64,000 nt of DNA from Flavobacteriaceae bacterium (GCA_002707025.1 PALG01000032.1:62001-126000), one strand, 5' to 3'. Counted from the stretch's first letter, positions 53,086 to 63,033 are shown. Notes: generated from the letters alone by a model not told the origin. Program-made: numbers and translations.

Positions 53086-53921
53086 TGGCAGCAGCAAAGA
53101 AAATACTAACTCCCGAAAAGGAAATGTCCTTTTTAGACCACTTGGAAGAACTTCGGTGGCACCTTATTCGGTCTACGTTAGCGGTTGTGGTTATCGCGAC
53201 GCTCGCTTTTATTTTTAAGGATCTTATTTTCGACCAAATTATTTTTGGTCCCAAAAAAGCAGATTTCCCTACTTACAAATTACTATGTAAATCGGCTCGT
53301 GCCTTAGGCCTGGATAGTTTCTGCTTTACCGAATTACCTTTCCGGATACAGAGTAGAACCATGGCCGGACAGTTTTCGGCCCACATCTGGACTTCCATTA
53401 CGGCAGGATTTATCATTGCCTTCCCGTATGTTATTTATGAATTCTGGAAGTTTGTAAGCCCCGGCCTGCATAGCAATGAACGTAAAAATGCCCGCGGATT
53501 TATTTTTGCGGCTTCCATGCTGTTTTTTGCAGGGGTATTGTTTGGTTATTATGTTGTCACACCACTTTCTGTAAATTTCCTCGGAACCTATCAGGTAAGT
53601 GATCAGGTTTTCAACGATTTCGACCTTAGTAGTTACATCGGTTTGGTAAGGGCCTGCGCACTTTCCAGCGGAATCATCTTTGAATTGCCCATTATTATCT
53701 ATTTCCTTACAAAAATAGGGTTGGTAACACCGCAATTCCTTCGGAAATACCGCAAGTTTGCCTTGATTATCGTATTGGTTGTTTCCGCAGTTATTACCCC
53801 GCCAGATATCGCTAGTCAAGTGATTGTTTCCATACCCGTACTTATTTTGTATGAAGTAAGTATCCTTATTTCAGGAAGAATCATTAAGAAACAAAAGAAA
53901 AAAGCAAAAGTAAATGGCTAA
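53085..53921 (+). CDS. tatC: Sec-independent protein translocase TatC
   Basis: 278 residues with six membrane helices. The N-terminal conserved block MSFLDHLEELRWHLIRST contains the Glu needed for twin-arginine signal recognition. Other marks are FWKFVSPGLHSNERKNARGF and the C-terminal VVSAVITPPDIASQVIVSIP. It forms the receptor for folded proteins with RR signal peptides. No tatA/tatB is present in the window. The start overlaps kdsD by one base (TAATG) and the end overlaps the CMD gene by 8 bp. Confidence 0.97.
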   Translation: MAAAKKILTPEKEMSFLDHLEELRWHLIRSTLAVVVIATLAFIFKDLIFDQIIFGPKKADFPTYKLLCKSARALGLDSFCFTELPFRIQSRTMAGQFSAHIWTSITAGFIIAFPYVIYEFWKFVSPGLHSNERKNARGFIFAASMLFFAGVLFGYYVVTPLSVNFLGTYQVSDQVFNDFDLSSYIGLVRACALSSGIIFELPIIIYFLTKIGLVTPQFLRKYRKFALIIVLVVSAVITPPDIASQVIVSIPVLILYEVSILISGRIIKKQKKKAKVNG

Positions 53922-54258
53922 TCCCGTTGAAGAATTTAACGCCTATCGTTCCAAAATGAACGAAAAAATGATGGCAGACAACAATAAGATTGTCAAGCGC
54001 ATCTTTAACTTAGACACCAATGCCTTTGCTGAAGGGTCCCTTCCGAAGAAAACCAAAGAATTATTGGGGTTGGGGAATTCACTGGTTTTGCGCTGTGACG
54101 ACTGTGTAAAATACCATTTGGAAGAATGTTATAAATTGGAGCTTAGCAAGGAAGAAGTTGTTGAAGCCATGAGCATTTCCTTGCTTATTGGAGGGACCAT
54201 TGTCATTCCGCACTTAAGACGTGCCTTCGAATATTGGGAAGCGCTGGAAAATAATTAG
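53914..54258 (+). CDS. Carboxymuconolactone decarboxylase (AhpD-like) family protein
   Basis: 114 residues, one all-helical CMD domain. The redox motif Cys-Asp-Asp-Cys (RCDDCVKYHLEECYKL) with a following His is typical of AhpD-like alkylhydroperoxidases rather than true decarboxylases. The gene overlaps tatC by 8 bp and is followed by lptB. A thiol-redox role in the envelope-associated cluster is possible but unproven. Confidence 0.88.
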   Translation: MANPVEEFNAYRSKMNEKMMADNNKIVKRIFNLDTNAFAEGSLPKKTKELLGLGNSLVLRCDDCVKYHLEECYKLELSKEEVVEAMSISLLIGGTIVIPHLRRAFEYWEALENN

Positions 54259-54294
54259 TATTTTTAGCGTTATTCTTTCTGAAAAGAACACTAC

Positions 54295-55035
54295 ATGAAA
54301 TTAAAAGCCGAAAATCTTGTAAAATCCTATAAAGGCCGCGAAGTGGTAAAAGGCATTACGGTAGAAGTAAACCGTGGTGAAATTGTGGGGCTTTTAGGCC
54401 CTAATGGAGCTGGAAAAACCACTTCCTTCTATATGATTGTAGGCTTGATTAAACCCAATGGCGGAAAGATTTTTCTGGATAACACCAACATTACCACCTA
54501 CCCTATGTATAAAAGGGCCCAAAACGGAATTGGGTATTTGGCACAAGAGGCTTCAGTATTCCGGAAATTGAGTATAGAAGACAACATTTTAAGCGTCCTA
54601 CAAATGACCAAGATGTCCAAAAAGGAACAACGGATGAAAATGGAATCGCTTATTGAGGAATTTGGTTTAGGACACATCCGAAAAAACCGTGGGGATTTGT
54701 TGAGCGGTGGCGAACGCCGAAGAACCGAGATTGCCCGTGCCTTAGCGACCGACCCCAATTTTATCTTATTGGATGAGCCTTTTGCAGGGGTAGATCCTGT
54801 GGCGGTAGAGGATATTCAACGTATTGTAGCGCAATTAAAAAACAAAAACATCGGAATTCTCATTACCGATCACAACGTGCAGGAAACTCTGGCGATTACC
54901 GATAGAACCTATTTGATGTTTGAAGGGAGCATCCTAAAACATGGGATCCCGGAAGAACTAGCGGCCGATGAAATGGTTCGGAAAGTATATTTGGGTCAGA
55001 ATTTTGAACTTCGGAAAAAGAAATTGGAATTTTAA
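54295..55035 (+). CDS. lptB: LPS export ABC transporter ATP-binding protein LptB
   Basis: 246 residues. Walker [10 protein letters not shown] lies near residue 34, the Q-loop in [16 protein letters not shown], the signature in [17 protein letters not shown], Walker B in [13 protein letters not shown] and the His switch in [15 protein letters not shown]. Signature and GVDP loop are characteristic of LptB, which drives lipopolysaccharide extraction by LptFG. No lptF/G/C/A genes are in the window. The 3' end overlaps the convergent pssA gene by 4 bp. Confidence 0.95.
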   Translation: MKLKAENLVKSYKGREVVKGITVEVNRGEIVGLLGPNGAGKTTSFYMIVGLIKPNGGKIFLDNTNITTYPMYKRAQNGIGYLAQEASVFRKLSIEDNILSVLQMTKMSKKEQRMKMESLIEEFGLGHIRKNRGDLLSGGERRRTEIARALATDPNFILLDEPFAGVDPVAVEDIQRIVAQLKNKNIGILITDHNVQETLAITDRTYLMFEGSILKHGIPEELAADEMVRKVYLGQNFELRKKKLEF

Positions 55036-55778
55036 GCAGCAGCTTCTTTCCAAATCAGTGAAAGTATTATATAAAACAAAATAATTACGGGGATAGCCAA
55101 AAACTTCAGAAAAGCTAGTAAAACAATACACAAAACCAGGAATAAGTATCGCTGTTTATTGCTTTTGAAATCCCAGGTTTTAAACTTAAAAGCGAACAAA
55201 GGGATTTCCGCATTCAATAAAATAGCACTTACCAACGTCAACCCAATTAAAAACCACTTATTGAACATGATAGTTTCGATGGTATGGGTATACTGAAATT
55301 CGAAAATCATGGGCAAACTTAAAATCAGTAAGGCATTAGCCGGAGTAGGAAGTCCTAAAAAAGAGGTGGTTTGACGGGTATCCACATTAAATTTAGCCAA
55401 CCGATATGCCGAAGCCACCAAAATAAGCAATCCGATAAGGGGGTAATAACTATCAATCCCAACGTTCCATGCCCTTGCGGAAAAAAGTTCGGTTAAGGGA
55501 CGTATCTCGCCATAAAAGGCCAACTGAAGCATTTGTACCATCACCAAACTTGGCACCATTCCGAAAGTCACCAAATCGGCTAAGGAGTCCAATTGAACAC
55601 CAATAGGACTTTGCGCTTTGAGCAAGCGTGCTGAGAGTCCGTCGAAAAAATCGAAGAAAACCCCTAACATCACGAAAACCGCAGCAATAATTAAATCGCC
55701 AGATACCGTGAATAAAACTGCAACAGCCCCGCAAAGCAAGTTGAGGGACGTGATCATATTAGGAATATGCTTTACCAT
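55032..55778 (-). CDS. pssA: CDP-diacylglycerol--serine O-phosphatidyltransferase
   Basis: 248 residues from ATG 55776-55778 ([17 protein letters not shown]). An upstream in-frame start adds only a non-conserved stretch. The CDP-alcohol phosphotransferase signature is clear: [20 protein letters not shown] followed by SLAD, supplying the metal-binding Asp residues. Seven or eight hydrophobic helices follow. It makes phosphatidylserine, the precursor of phosphatidylethanolamine. The serine specificity is inferred from overall similarity to membrane-type PssA. Confidence 0.9.
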   Translation of the reverse strand: MVKHIPNMITSLNLLCGAVAVLFTVSGDLIIAAVFVMLGVFFDFFDGLSARLLKAQSPIGVQLDSLADLVTFGMVPSLVMVQMLQLAFYGEIRPLTELFSARAWNVGIDSYYPLIGLLILVASAYRLAKFNVDTRQTTSFLGLPTPANALLILSLPMIFEFQYTHTIETIMFNKWFLIGLTLVSAILLNAEIPLFAFKFKTWDFKSNKQRYLFLVLCIVLLAFLKFLAIPVIILFYIILSLIWKEAAA

Positions 55779-55887
55779 AAAAGCTTTTTGTTTCTTTTGT
55801 AAAAATAACAAACAATTTACGACCACTACAATATACTAGCGAAAATATAGTTTAGTATTCTGTAAAATAGTGAGATATTTGCATAAA

Positions 55888-56967
55888 ATGAATTGCTTGA
55901 AAAAGACGCTACTTTTCACATTATTATTAGCTTCCTTTTCCCTTGTGGCACAAACCACCCGTAAATATTCCAACGAATTTATGAATATTGGCGTGGATGC
56001 GGCTGCCTTTGGGATGGCCAACGCTGTGGTGGCTTCTACCGACGATGTAAATTCGGGCTATTGGAACCCTGCAGGTTTGTTGAAACTTGAAGACAAGCAA
56101 ATTTCTTTAATGCATGCTTCTTATTTTGCCAATATTGCAAACTATGACTATGCAGCGTTTGCGATGCCCTTGGACGATGAGAGCGTAGTAGCCTTCTCTG
56201 CGATTCGATTTGGGGTAGACGATATTTTGAACACCACCCAGTTAATCGACGATCAAGGAAATATTGATTACAACCGTATTAGCCTCTTCTCAACGGCCGA
56301 TTACGGATTCACCTTTTCTTATGCACGAGCGCTTCCGCTGGACGGCTTAAATATTGGGGTAAATGCCAAAGTGATACGCCGGGTGATTGGTGACTTTGCC
56401 TCATCTTGGGGTTTTGGGTTGGATGCAGCCCTTCAGTTTGAAACCAAAAACAATTGGCAATTTGGTTTAATGGCGCGGGATATTACAACTACTTTTAATG
56501 CTTGGAGTATTAATGAAGAAATGTTTGCCGATATTCAAGGAGCAGTGGAAGGACAAAATCAAGAGCTTCCCGAAAACACCGAGATAACGCTTCCGAAACT
56601 TCAGTTTGGAATTGCCAAAAAATGGGTGTTTCATTACGATTTTGCTTTACAGACCGAAGTGGACCTCAACTTTCGTTTTGCTGAAACCAATGATATTTTT
56701 TCCTCCTCCATTGCTAGCATGACCCCTGCTGCCGGAGTGGAATTTGGTTATATAGACCTTGTATTTGTGCGAGTGGGCGCCGGTAATTTTCAAAATGTGA
56801 CGCAATTGGATGGTAGTGACAGTGTTGGGTTTCAACCCAATATTGGAGTGGGGTTTAAATACAAAGGCATTCAAGTGGATTATGCCCTAACCGATATTGG
56901 CGACCAAAGTGCTGCCCTTTACAGCAATGTGTTTTCCTTAAAATTGGATTGGAGTTTGTTTAGATAG
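55888..56967 (+). CDS. PorV/PorQ-family outer-membrane barrel protein
   Basis: 360 residues from ATG 55888 (MNCLKKTLLFTLLLASFSLVAQ is the signal peptide); a GTG at 55870 is also in frame. The start of the mature protein (NEFMNIGVDAAAFGMANAVV ... NSGYWNPAGLLKLEDKQ) is the family hallmark, followed by alternating beta strands ending in Arg after LKLDWSLF. PorV shuttles T9SS cargo from translocon to attachment complex. With several paralogues per genome, I cannot tell whether this is PorV itself or another member. Confidence 0.85.
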   Translation: MNCLKKTLLFTLLLASFSLVAQTTRKYSNEFMNIGVDAAAFGMANAVVASTDDVNSGYWNPAGLLKLEDKQISLMHASYFANIANYDYAAFAMPLDDESVVAFSAIRFGVDDILNTTQLIDDQGNIDYNRISLFSTADYGFTFSYARALPLDGLNIGVNAKVIRRVIGDFASSWGFGLDAALQFETKNNWQFGLMARDITTTFNAWSINEEMFADIQGAVEGQNQELPENTEITLPKLQFGIAKKWVFHYDFALQTEVDLNFRFAETNDIFSSSIASMTPAAGVEFGYIDLVFVRVGAGNFQNVTQLDGSDSVGFQPNIGVGFKYKGIQVDYALTDIGDQSAALYSNVFSLKLDWSLFR

Positions 56968-57005
56968 TTCGATAATTGGTATCTTCGGTTTCTAGAAAAC
57001 ATTTT

Positions 57006-58196
57006 GTGAAACAAATTCTCGCTTTACTATTTCTTTTTTTTCTGAATATCCCTTCGGAAGCACAACCCTATAGCCTTTCAGAAGAAGCAGAAATAAGTAT
57101 CATCACCGTTGGACCCGGTAAAAACCTTTACGATAAATTTGGCCACAGTGCTTTCCGAATTAAAGATCCGGTAAATAAAATAGATTGGGCGTATAACTAC
57201 GGAACCTACGATTTCAATACCCCTAATTTTTATACCAAATTTGCACAGGGAAAGCTATTGTACGAATTGAGTGTATGGCCCTTTCAGGGATTTTTGGATT
57301 TGTACGAAAGGGAAAACCGCTGGGTAAAGGAACAGGTATTAAATGTAACACCTTCCGAAAAAAACGAGTTATTCCAATACCTTCAGAACAACGCTAAACC
57401 AGAGAACAAACAATACCTATACGACTTCTTCTACGATAATTGCGCGACGAAGATTCGGGATGTTTTAAAAGCCGTTCTAAAAAATAAAGTACAGTATAAC
57501 GATTCTTTTGTTACGGAGGAATACACGTTTCGGGAGCTAATTCAAAAAAACGTTCGGGCCAATACATGGGGTAGTTTAGGCATGGATGTTGCCATAGGAG
57601 CCGTAGTAGACAAGAAAGCAACAGCATGGGAGTATCAGTTTTTACCACAATATGTATTTGAAGCAGCCGCAGTAGCCACCCTTGAACACCAAGGAACCAA
57701 AGAACCCTTGGTCAAAGAAACCCATTGGTTGTTTGAAAACACCCCAAGAGAAGCAAATAGTTCTTTTTTTGCAAGTCCGTTGTTTATCTTCGGAATCATT
57801 GCCTTACTCATTCTTTTTGTGACCTATAAAGATCATAAAAACAATCAAAGAAGCCGTTTTCTCGATGGCTCCATCTTCTTGATTACAGGCCTCATTGGCA
57901 TTATCTTACTGTTATTGTGGTTTGCCACAGATCACTCCAGTACCGTGAACAATTACAATTTGTTATGGGCGTTTCCATTATCCCTGTTTCTTTCAATCGG
58001 GATTGCTCGCAAAACACCTCCAAAATGGTTGCGTAAATATGTGTTTCTTTTATTGTTAATGCTCGCCTTATTAGGACTTCATTCCATTACAGGGGTTCAG
58101 AAATTTGCCATAGGCTTCATACCCTTATTTATAGCATTAGGAGTTCGGTATGTTTTTCTACTGAAATACCTTTCCAACAAAACTAAGGAAGATTGA
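57006..58196 (+). CDS. Lnb/DUF4105-family protein, candidate lipoprotein N-acyltransferase
   Basis: 397 residues from GTG 57006, which starts a normal signal sequence (KQILALLFLFFLNIPSEAQ); a TTG at 56976 is a less likely start. The periplasmic N-terminal domain carries conserved His47 (FGHSAFRI) and Cys146 (FYDNCATKIRD). Five hydrophobic helices follow (~residues 250-390). I recall the DUF4105 domain being renamed for Lnb, the Bacteroides lipoprotein N-acyltransferase that replaces Lnt. If orthologous, it would complete acylation of lipoproteins such as SodC here. It lies 38 bp after the PorV-family gene. Confidence 0.75.
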   Translation: MKQILALLFLFFLNIPSEAQPYSLSEEAEISIITVGPGKNLYDKFGHSAFRIKDPVNKIDWAYNYGTYDFNTPNFYTKFAQGKLLYELSVWPFQGFLDLYERENRWVKEQVLNVTPSEKNELFQYLQNNAKPENKQYLYDFFYDNCATKIRDVLKAVLKNKVQYNDSFVTEEYTFRELIQKNVRANTWGSLGMDVAIGAVVDKKATAWEYQFLPQYVFEAAAVATLEHQGTKEPLVKETHWLFENTPREANSSFFASPLFIFGIIALLILFVTYKDHKNNQRSRFLDGSIFLITGLIGIILLLLWFATDHSSTVNNYNLLWAFPLSLFLSIGIARKTPPKWLRKYVFLLLLMLALLGLHSITGVQKFAIGFIPLFIALGVRYVFLLKYLSNKTKED

Positions 58197-58206
58197 TTTT
58201 TTCGAT

Positions 58207-59598
58207 TTATTGCCCTCTGAAGAAAATAATGGTACTTAGGGTTTTAATTACAATAGTTATATCGAGGAACAAGCTTCGCTTTTTGATGTAATACAAATCG
58301 TACTGAAGCTTCTCCAAGGCATCTTCTACTGTCATTCCATATTTGGCGTTTACCTGCGCCCATCCCGTCACCCCGGGTTTCACAAGGTGCCTTACCTCAT
58401 AAAAAGGAATGGTTTTGGACAGGTCTTCTACAAAAACGGGGCGTTCGGGACGTGGTCCAATTACACTCATCTCGCCTTTTATAACATTTATGAACTGAGG
58501 AATTTCATCAAAACGGGAACGTCGCAAAAAGCGTCCAAACTTTGTGACCCGAAGATCATTTTTATCTGCAAATTGGGCACCGTTCTTTTCGGCATCCTTC
58601 ACCATACTGCGCAATTTATAGATTTTGAAATGCTTTCCATTTCTCCCTACCCGGGTTTGGGTATAGAACATGGGGCCCCTATTCCCAATGAGGTTTCCAA
58701 TAATTATAATGGGGGAAATAATGAGTCCAAAAACAAGGCCTATCAAAGAAAATAGTAAATCCAATAGCCTATGGAAAAACAAATATAATTTGTTCTGATT
58801 GCTTCTGCTGAAAGGAAAATAACGATAGAAATCTTTATCGACATGCTGTACCGGGACTCTCCGGGTAAGTTCTTCATATACTTGGGTGTACTCCCTTATA
58901 GCTACTCCTTTTTCCAACTGTTCAATGAGAAGGTTGTAAAGGGATATGGTAATCACTCCCTCCCCTGAAGCTGCAATAACAATTTCACTAATTCCCTCCT
59001 CGTAGATGGTGTGAGCCATTTCATCTTCAGAAATAACAGGGCTACCCTCGTACCCAAGAGCATCCTTATTCTTCCCTACATGAACAAATCCCAGCACTTT
59101 ATAATTAGGATCAGACTTATAAAGGGATTCCAATATCTTAGGCACGTCTTTTTCATCGGCTACCAACAACACCCTTTTATGAAACCTGGGGGTTGCAATA
59201 AGGGTTACATAAGCATACCGCCATAAAAACAAAGAGATATTTATCGATAAGTAAAAGTAGACGATTTGCAATCGGTTATTGGGAAGCTCTGGGGTATAAA
59301 AAGGCGTAAAAAGGTAAAAAAGTACTGTTACCGAAGAGGTAAGAATGATATTTTGTACGACCACTTCAAACTTACTCGCTTTCTTTAAGTCGTATAATTC
59401 AAAAATCGTAGCAAAGACCGTTAAATACAAGGCCAAAACAATAGACCAAAACCAGTGCTGTTGATTAATTTTAAAATAATCGAGATTAAATACCGTACTC
59501 ACGGCATATAAGGAAGCCAGCACGACCAAAACGTCAAAAATCCGTAAAAGAACCTTCCGCTCTGAAACCTCAAAGTGAATATGGGAAGATGGGGACAT
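58207..59598 (-). CDS. Polyprenyl-phosphate sugar-1-phosphate transferase (WbaP/WcaJ type)
   Basis: 463 residues. N-terminal membrane helices (~15-130) are followed by a Rossmann-like CoA-binding domain (~135-265), then a sugar transferase domain with one membrane helix (LFSLIGLVFGLIISPIIIIG). Its catalytic motifs are YKLRSMVKDAEKNG, RRSRFDEIPQFINVIKGEMS and GPRPERP. It begins polysaccharide assembly by placing a hexose-1-phosphate on undecaprenyl phosphate. It is the last gene of the minus-strand glycan cluster, converging with the Lnb-like gene. Confidence 0.92.
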   Translation of the reverse strand: MSPSSHIHFEVSERKVLLRIFDVLVVLASLYAVSTVFNLDYFKINQQHWFWSIVLALYLTVFATIFELYDLKKASKFEVVVQNIILTSSVTVLFYLFTPFYTPELPNNRLQIVYFYLSINISLFLWRYAYVTLIATPRFHKRVLLVADEKDVPKILESLYKSDPNYKVLGFVHVGKNKDALGYEGSPVISEDEMAHTIYEEGISEIVIAASGEGVITISLYNLLIEQLEKGVAIREYTQVYEELTRRVPVQHVDKDFYRYFPFSRSNQNKLYLFFHRLLDLLFSLIGLVFGLIISPIIIIGNLIGNRGPMFYTQTRVGRNGKHFKIYKLRSMVKDAEKNGAQFADKNDLRVTKFGRFLRRSRFDEIPQFINVIKGEMSVIGPRPERPVFVEDLSKTIPFYEVRHLVKPGVTGWAQVNAKYGMTVEDALEKLQYDLYYIKKRSLFLDITIVIKTLSTIIFFRGQ

Positions 59599-59640
59599 AA
59601 TACGTTAGGTTAGTTTGCAACTCTAAAAGTAATTATATTT

Positions 59641-60666
59641 TTATTCTTTCAAAAGAGCCAACCACAGTTCTTTCACTTTTTGCCAATCAAAACGCTCTAC
59701 TTTTTTTCGAGCTCTCTCAGTCATTTCGTTTATTGCTTCAGGAGTTTCCATAATGGCTATAATCTTTTGGTAAAAAATATGAGCATCATTGGGAGGCACT
59801 AAAATCGCTTCCTTTTCATTTTGAACCAGGTAAGGAATTCCGCCTACATTGGTCGTAATTACGGGCAATCCCAAAGCCATGGCCTCAATGACACTTACGG
59901 GAGTATTATCAAAATTTGTCGTGTTCAGAAAAATATCATAATCCGTAGACAAATCAATCCAATCTTCTTTAGAGAGTTTTCCGGTAAAAGTTACTGGAAG
60001 TTGATTGTCTTCCGCAAAGCGTTTGCATTTTTGCAACGATCCATCTTTGTCGGGCCCCACCATACAGAGAGATGCGCCAGGATGGGTTTCAATCAGTTTT
60101 TCCAAGACTTCCAGTGCCAGTATTGGATTATAAATATCCGCAAAAGCACGTACCCAGAGTAATTTTGGAGCATATACTTTCCTTTTTAGGAAAGGGTAAT
60201 TAATTATTTCAATGGTATTGGGTATGTATGTAAGGTTTTGAAATCCCTTGTTCTGAAAAGCCTCTAGTAAATAAGGAGACGGAGCCACATTCATTTTAGC
60301 TCCATGAAACAACTTTTTGGATTGCGCCCAACTTCGCTCGAGTCTTTCGGGTAAATTTCCACCTCTTAAAATGGGAATATAAGGCACTTTTAAAAGCCTA
60401 CAAAGATTGGCAACTGCCAACGCAAAATAAAAATTTTGAGTGCTGTAGACATCAATAAGTACCACTGTTACTTTTCGAGCATAAACAAAAGTATTCCATA
60501 GCATGTCCACTAATCTAAAAAGTTTGTTTTTTTTGTCAGAAAACTTATACACGCAAAACCCTTCCTTTTCAAGGAAGTTTCCTAATGTTTCTATGGAGGT
60601 AACCGGAATTCCCTTTTGAGAAAGCTTATTTCCGATGTATAACAGACTTCTTTTTTGCATTGACAA
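59641..60666 (-). CDS. Glycosyltransferase family 4 protein
   Basis: 341 residues, GT-B fold. The donor-binding C-terminal half shows LLWVRAFADIYNPILALEVL and the GT4 E-x7-E motif in PVSVIEAMALGLPVITTNVG. The ATG at 60660 (MQKRSLLYIGNK) is an equally good start. The 5' end overlaps the upstream polymerase gene by 41 bp (35 bp from the inner ATG), unusually long for this window. It probably adds one sugar to the lipid-linked repeat unit; donor and acceptor cannot be read. Confidence 0.87.
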   Translation of the reverse strand: MSMQKRSLLYIGNKLSQKGIPVTSIETLGNFLEKEGFCVYKFSDKKNKLFRLVDMLWNTFVYARKVTVVLIDVYSTQNFYFALAVANLCRLLKVPYIPILRGGNLPERLERSWAQSKKLFHGAKMNVAPSPYLLEAFQNKGFQNLTYIPNTIEIINYPFLKRKVYAPKLLWVRAFADIYNPILALEVLEKLIETHPGASLCMVGPDKDGSLQKCKRFAEDNQLPVTFTGKLSKEDWIDLSTDYDIFLNTTNFDNTPVSVIEAMALGLPVITTNVGGIPYLVQNEKEAILVPPNDAHIFYQKIIAIMETPEAINEMTERARKKVERFDWQKVKELWLALLKE

Positions 60667-61978
60667 TAGAAATTAACGAAAGACCATATACAAAAGCTGG
60701 CGCAGCAATACGCATAGAGCTGTGGTTAATGGTTAAAAACCAGAATGCCACACATGAATATAAATATAAATTGCTTTTATCTTTAATTCGGAAAATTAAG
60801 GGCGTGACAATCAAAACCAATAAAGCGATCAAACCAAATGAACCATGCTCTGAAAGTAGTCTGGTAACTTCATTATGAGTGGCCGACAGTTCGCCCAGCA
60901 CTTCCTCACGATATTCTTTAACCTTTCCTACCCCGATTCCTAAAATAGGATTTTCATAAAAGGCTTGTAATTCTGTGGTAATTAACTCGGTTCTTCCCGT
61001 AGTGACATCCTCTTTTACTCTTCCTGCAGCATCTTGATTAGCATAACGCTTATCAATCAAGCCAGAAGTATTTAAGGAGGTAATTAACCACGTAAAGGCT
61101 AAAACCGCAAATAACATCAAGCCCTTAGGCAACAACTTTGCTTTTTCTAAAGAAGAAGATCGAATAAAGTAAATAGCAATAAAAAGCGTGATACATACTA
61201 CAGCGGTAATCGTTCCCCCTCTGGAAAAAGTAACCAAGGTACGGTAACCAATAAAAGAAAGTAGGACTAAGTCTACGATATTTACAGAACGATTCCTTAT
61301 CACTAACAACCTAGAAAATAAGAGAAAGACCCCCAAACCTAAAATAGTGGCTACTTGATTAGGGCCAAAACCTCCTGAAGTAGCATAATTAGAATAGGTT
61401 CCCGTAACTACTTCTTTAATATCTGGTGTGTAGAAATACAAGTACACCGCTGTACTGAATATAGGGAGCAATAATGCCAATAATATTCCTTGAAGACGTG
61501 CTAAAGGCATTTTTCGGTTGTAACAATACAATGCCGAAATACCCAAGCAAACGGGACCACTTAAATTAAATCCAATTGCATTAGCCACATTAGTAGCGTA
61601 ATCTAGATTAATGGCAGAAAATAAAATTCCCGGTGTAAGACATAAAAGATAAAATAAATAAGCCCATGACTTTCTGGTAAAGCCCCGATAAAACATGCCT
61701 ATTCCTAGGAAAAGTATCACTGCATATTTCGCAAATTCATAGGTTAAAGTTCCTCCTGTCATTCTTGAAAAAACCTCAAAACCTGTAATGTAAGCTGCAC
61801 CTAACAATGCCTGATCTTTACGATTGGCAGAAGCCAAAACCCAAAAAAAGAAAATACCTACCACACCCAATAAAAGAAATTTGGATATGGAAGGAAATAA
61901 ATAAGCACCCAATGCTAGCCCTATATGAACAAATAGTAACTGGATATAAAGTTTAAAGGATACCGGATTACCTTTCAT
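60626..61978 (-). CDS. O-antigen ligase / polymerase (WaaL/Wzy) family protein
   Basis: 450 residues with about eleven hydrophobic helices. A large periplasmic loop (residues ~320-390) has the family pattern QAFYENPILGIGVGKVKEY and TELQ, followed by EVTRLLSEHGSFGLIALLVL. This family polymerises repeat units or ligates them to lipid A core; sequence alone does not separate the two roles. Context with phosphoglycosyl transferase and glycosyltransferases supports surface glycan assembly. It overlaps both neighbours (41 and 4 bp). Confidence 0.87.
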   Translation of the reverse strand: MKGNPVSFKLYIQLLFVHIGLALGAYLFPSISKFLLLGVVGIFFFWVLASANRKDQALLGAAYITGFEVFSRMTGGTLTYEFAKYAVILFLGIGMFYRGFTRKSWAYLFYLLCLTPGILFSAINLDYATNVANAIGFNLSGPVCLGISALYCYNRKMPLARLQGILLALLLPIFSTAVYLYFYTPDIKEVVTGTYSNYATSGGFGPNQVATILGLGVFLLFSRLLVIRNRSVNIVDLVLLSFIGYRTLVTFSRGGTITAVVCITLFIAIYFIRSSSLEKAKLLPKGLMLFAVLAFTWLITSLNTSGLIDKRYANQDAAGRVKEDVTTGRTELITTELQAFYENPILGIGVGKVKEYREEVLGELSATHNEVTRLLSEHGSFGLIALLVLIVTPLIFRIKDKSNLYLYSCVAFWFLTINHSSMRIAAPAFVYGLSLISIVNAKKKSVIHRK

Positions 61979-63033
61979 GAGATTTTTTTATAAACTTCAA
62001 TGAAATGGGTTACAATCTTCTTTGAAGAATAAGTATTAAAAATATGTTTTGTATAATCATGTGATGCTTTCTTACGTTCTTCAGGAGAACCCATAAATTC
62101 CTGAAGCGCTTTGGCAAACATTAATGGGCTATTGGGAGGTACTATTTTACCAAAATTTGAAACTACTTCTCTACAGTATCCTACATCAGTGGCTATAACC
62201 GGTAAACCTGCGGCACCATACTCTAGCAAAGCCATAGGAAGTCCTTCAGAAGTAGACGAAAGTACGCCTATACTCGACTCTTGCAAAATAGGAAAAATAT
62301 TCTGCTGAACACCCATAAAATGAACTTTAGATTTTATATCATTTTCGTTTACAAAATCCTTTAATGTTTCCAAGTAGCTTAAATCCTCTTCTTTTCCCAC
62401 GAACCTCAAGTTCCATTCTGGATACAAATCGTGAATTCTGGAAAATGCTTTTAATAGTGTCATTTGATCTTTTACAGGTCTTAAATTTGCCAAATGGACT
62501 ATAAAAGGTTTTTCTTGATCTGTTTTCTTTAAAAATGAAGTTTCCGGAATAAAATTAGGAATGTGGTAAACTTCTTTACAGTGTAATTGATTTTTACACC
62601 ACACACATAGGGCTTCATTGACAGTGATAACCGAATCAAAAAAACGGGAGCAAAAAGTTAAAGCCTTGTAATCCTTCGAGGTTCCGCTTATTCTTTTTCC
62701 ATGGTGTTCGTGATAAACCAATTTTAAATGGGGCAACCTCCATTTCATTACAGTGGCTAAAAAGAAAGAGGTGCCATGAGCATGAATATGCGTAATTTTT
62801 TCCTTTTGAAGGAATGTTCTTAACAATCGAAAAGCCTTACGGTCAATTGTGCTTTGCTTGTTCAAAAAAAGATACCCTACCTCTTTGTTTAAACTAGCCT
62901 TCAACGGACCTTCCTTTCGGCTTACACAAAGGTAAGATCCTTCTACCAAAGGATTTAATGAATTGGCAATATGTACTGCCATTCTTTCGGCCCCTCCTGC
63001 CTGTAAAGAATCAATTAATTGAAGTATTTTCAT
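61975..63033 (-). CDS. Glycosyltransferase family 4 protein
   Basis: 352 residues, GT-B fold. The N-terminus LQLIDSLQAGGAERMAVHIA is typical of GT4 acceptor domains. The donor half has VHLANLRPVKDQMTLLKAFS and the SEGLPMALLEYGAAGLPVIA motif. It is part of the glycan cluster, overlapping both neighbours by 4 bp. Sugar specificity is unknown. Confidence 0.9.
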   Translation of the reverse strand: MKILQLIDSLQAGGAERMAVHIANSLNPLVEGSYLCVSRKEGPLKASLNKEVGYLFLNKQSTIDRKAFRLLRTFLQKEKITHIHAHGTSFFLATVMKWRLPHLKLVYHEHHGKRISGTSKDYKALTFCSRFFDSVITVNEALCVWCKNQLHCKEVYHIPNFIPETSFLKKTDQEKPFIVHLANLRPVKDQMTLLKAFSRIHDLYPEWNLRFVGKEEDLSYLETLKDFVNENDIKSKVHFMGVQQNIFPILQESSIGVLSSTSEGLPMALLEYGAAGLPVIATDVGYCREVVSNFGKIVPPNSPLMFAKALQEFMGSPEERKKASHDYTKHIFNTYSSKKIVTHFIEVYKKIS

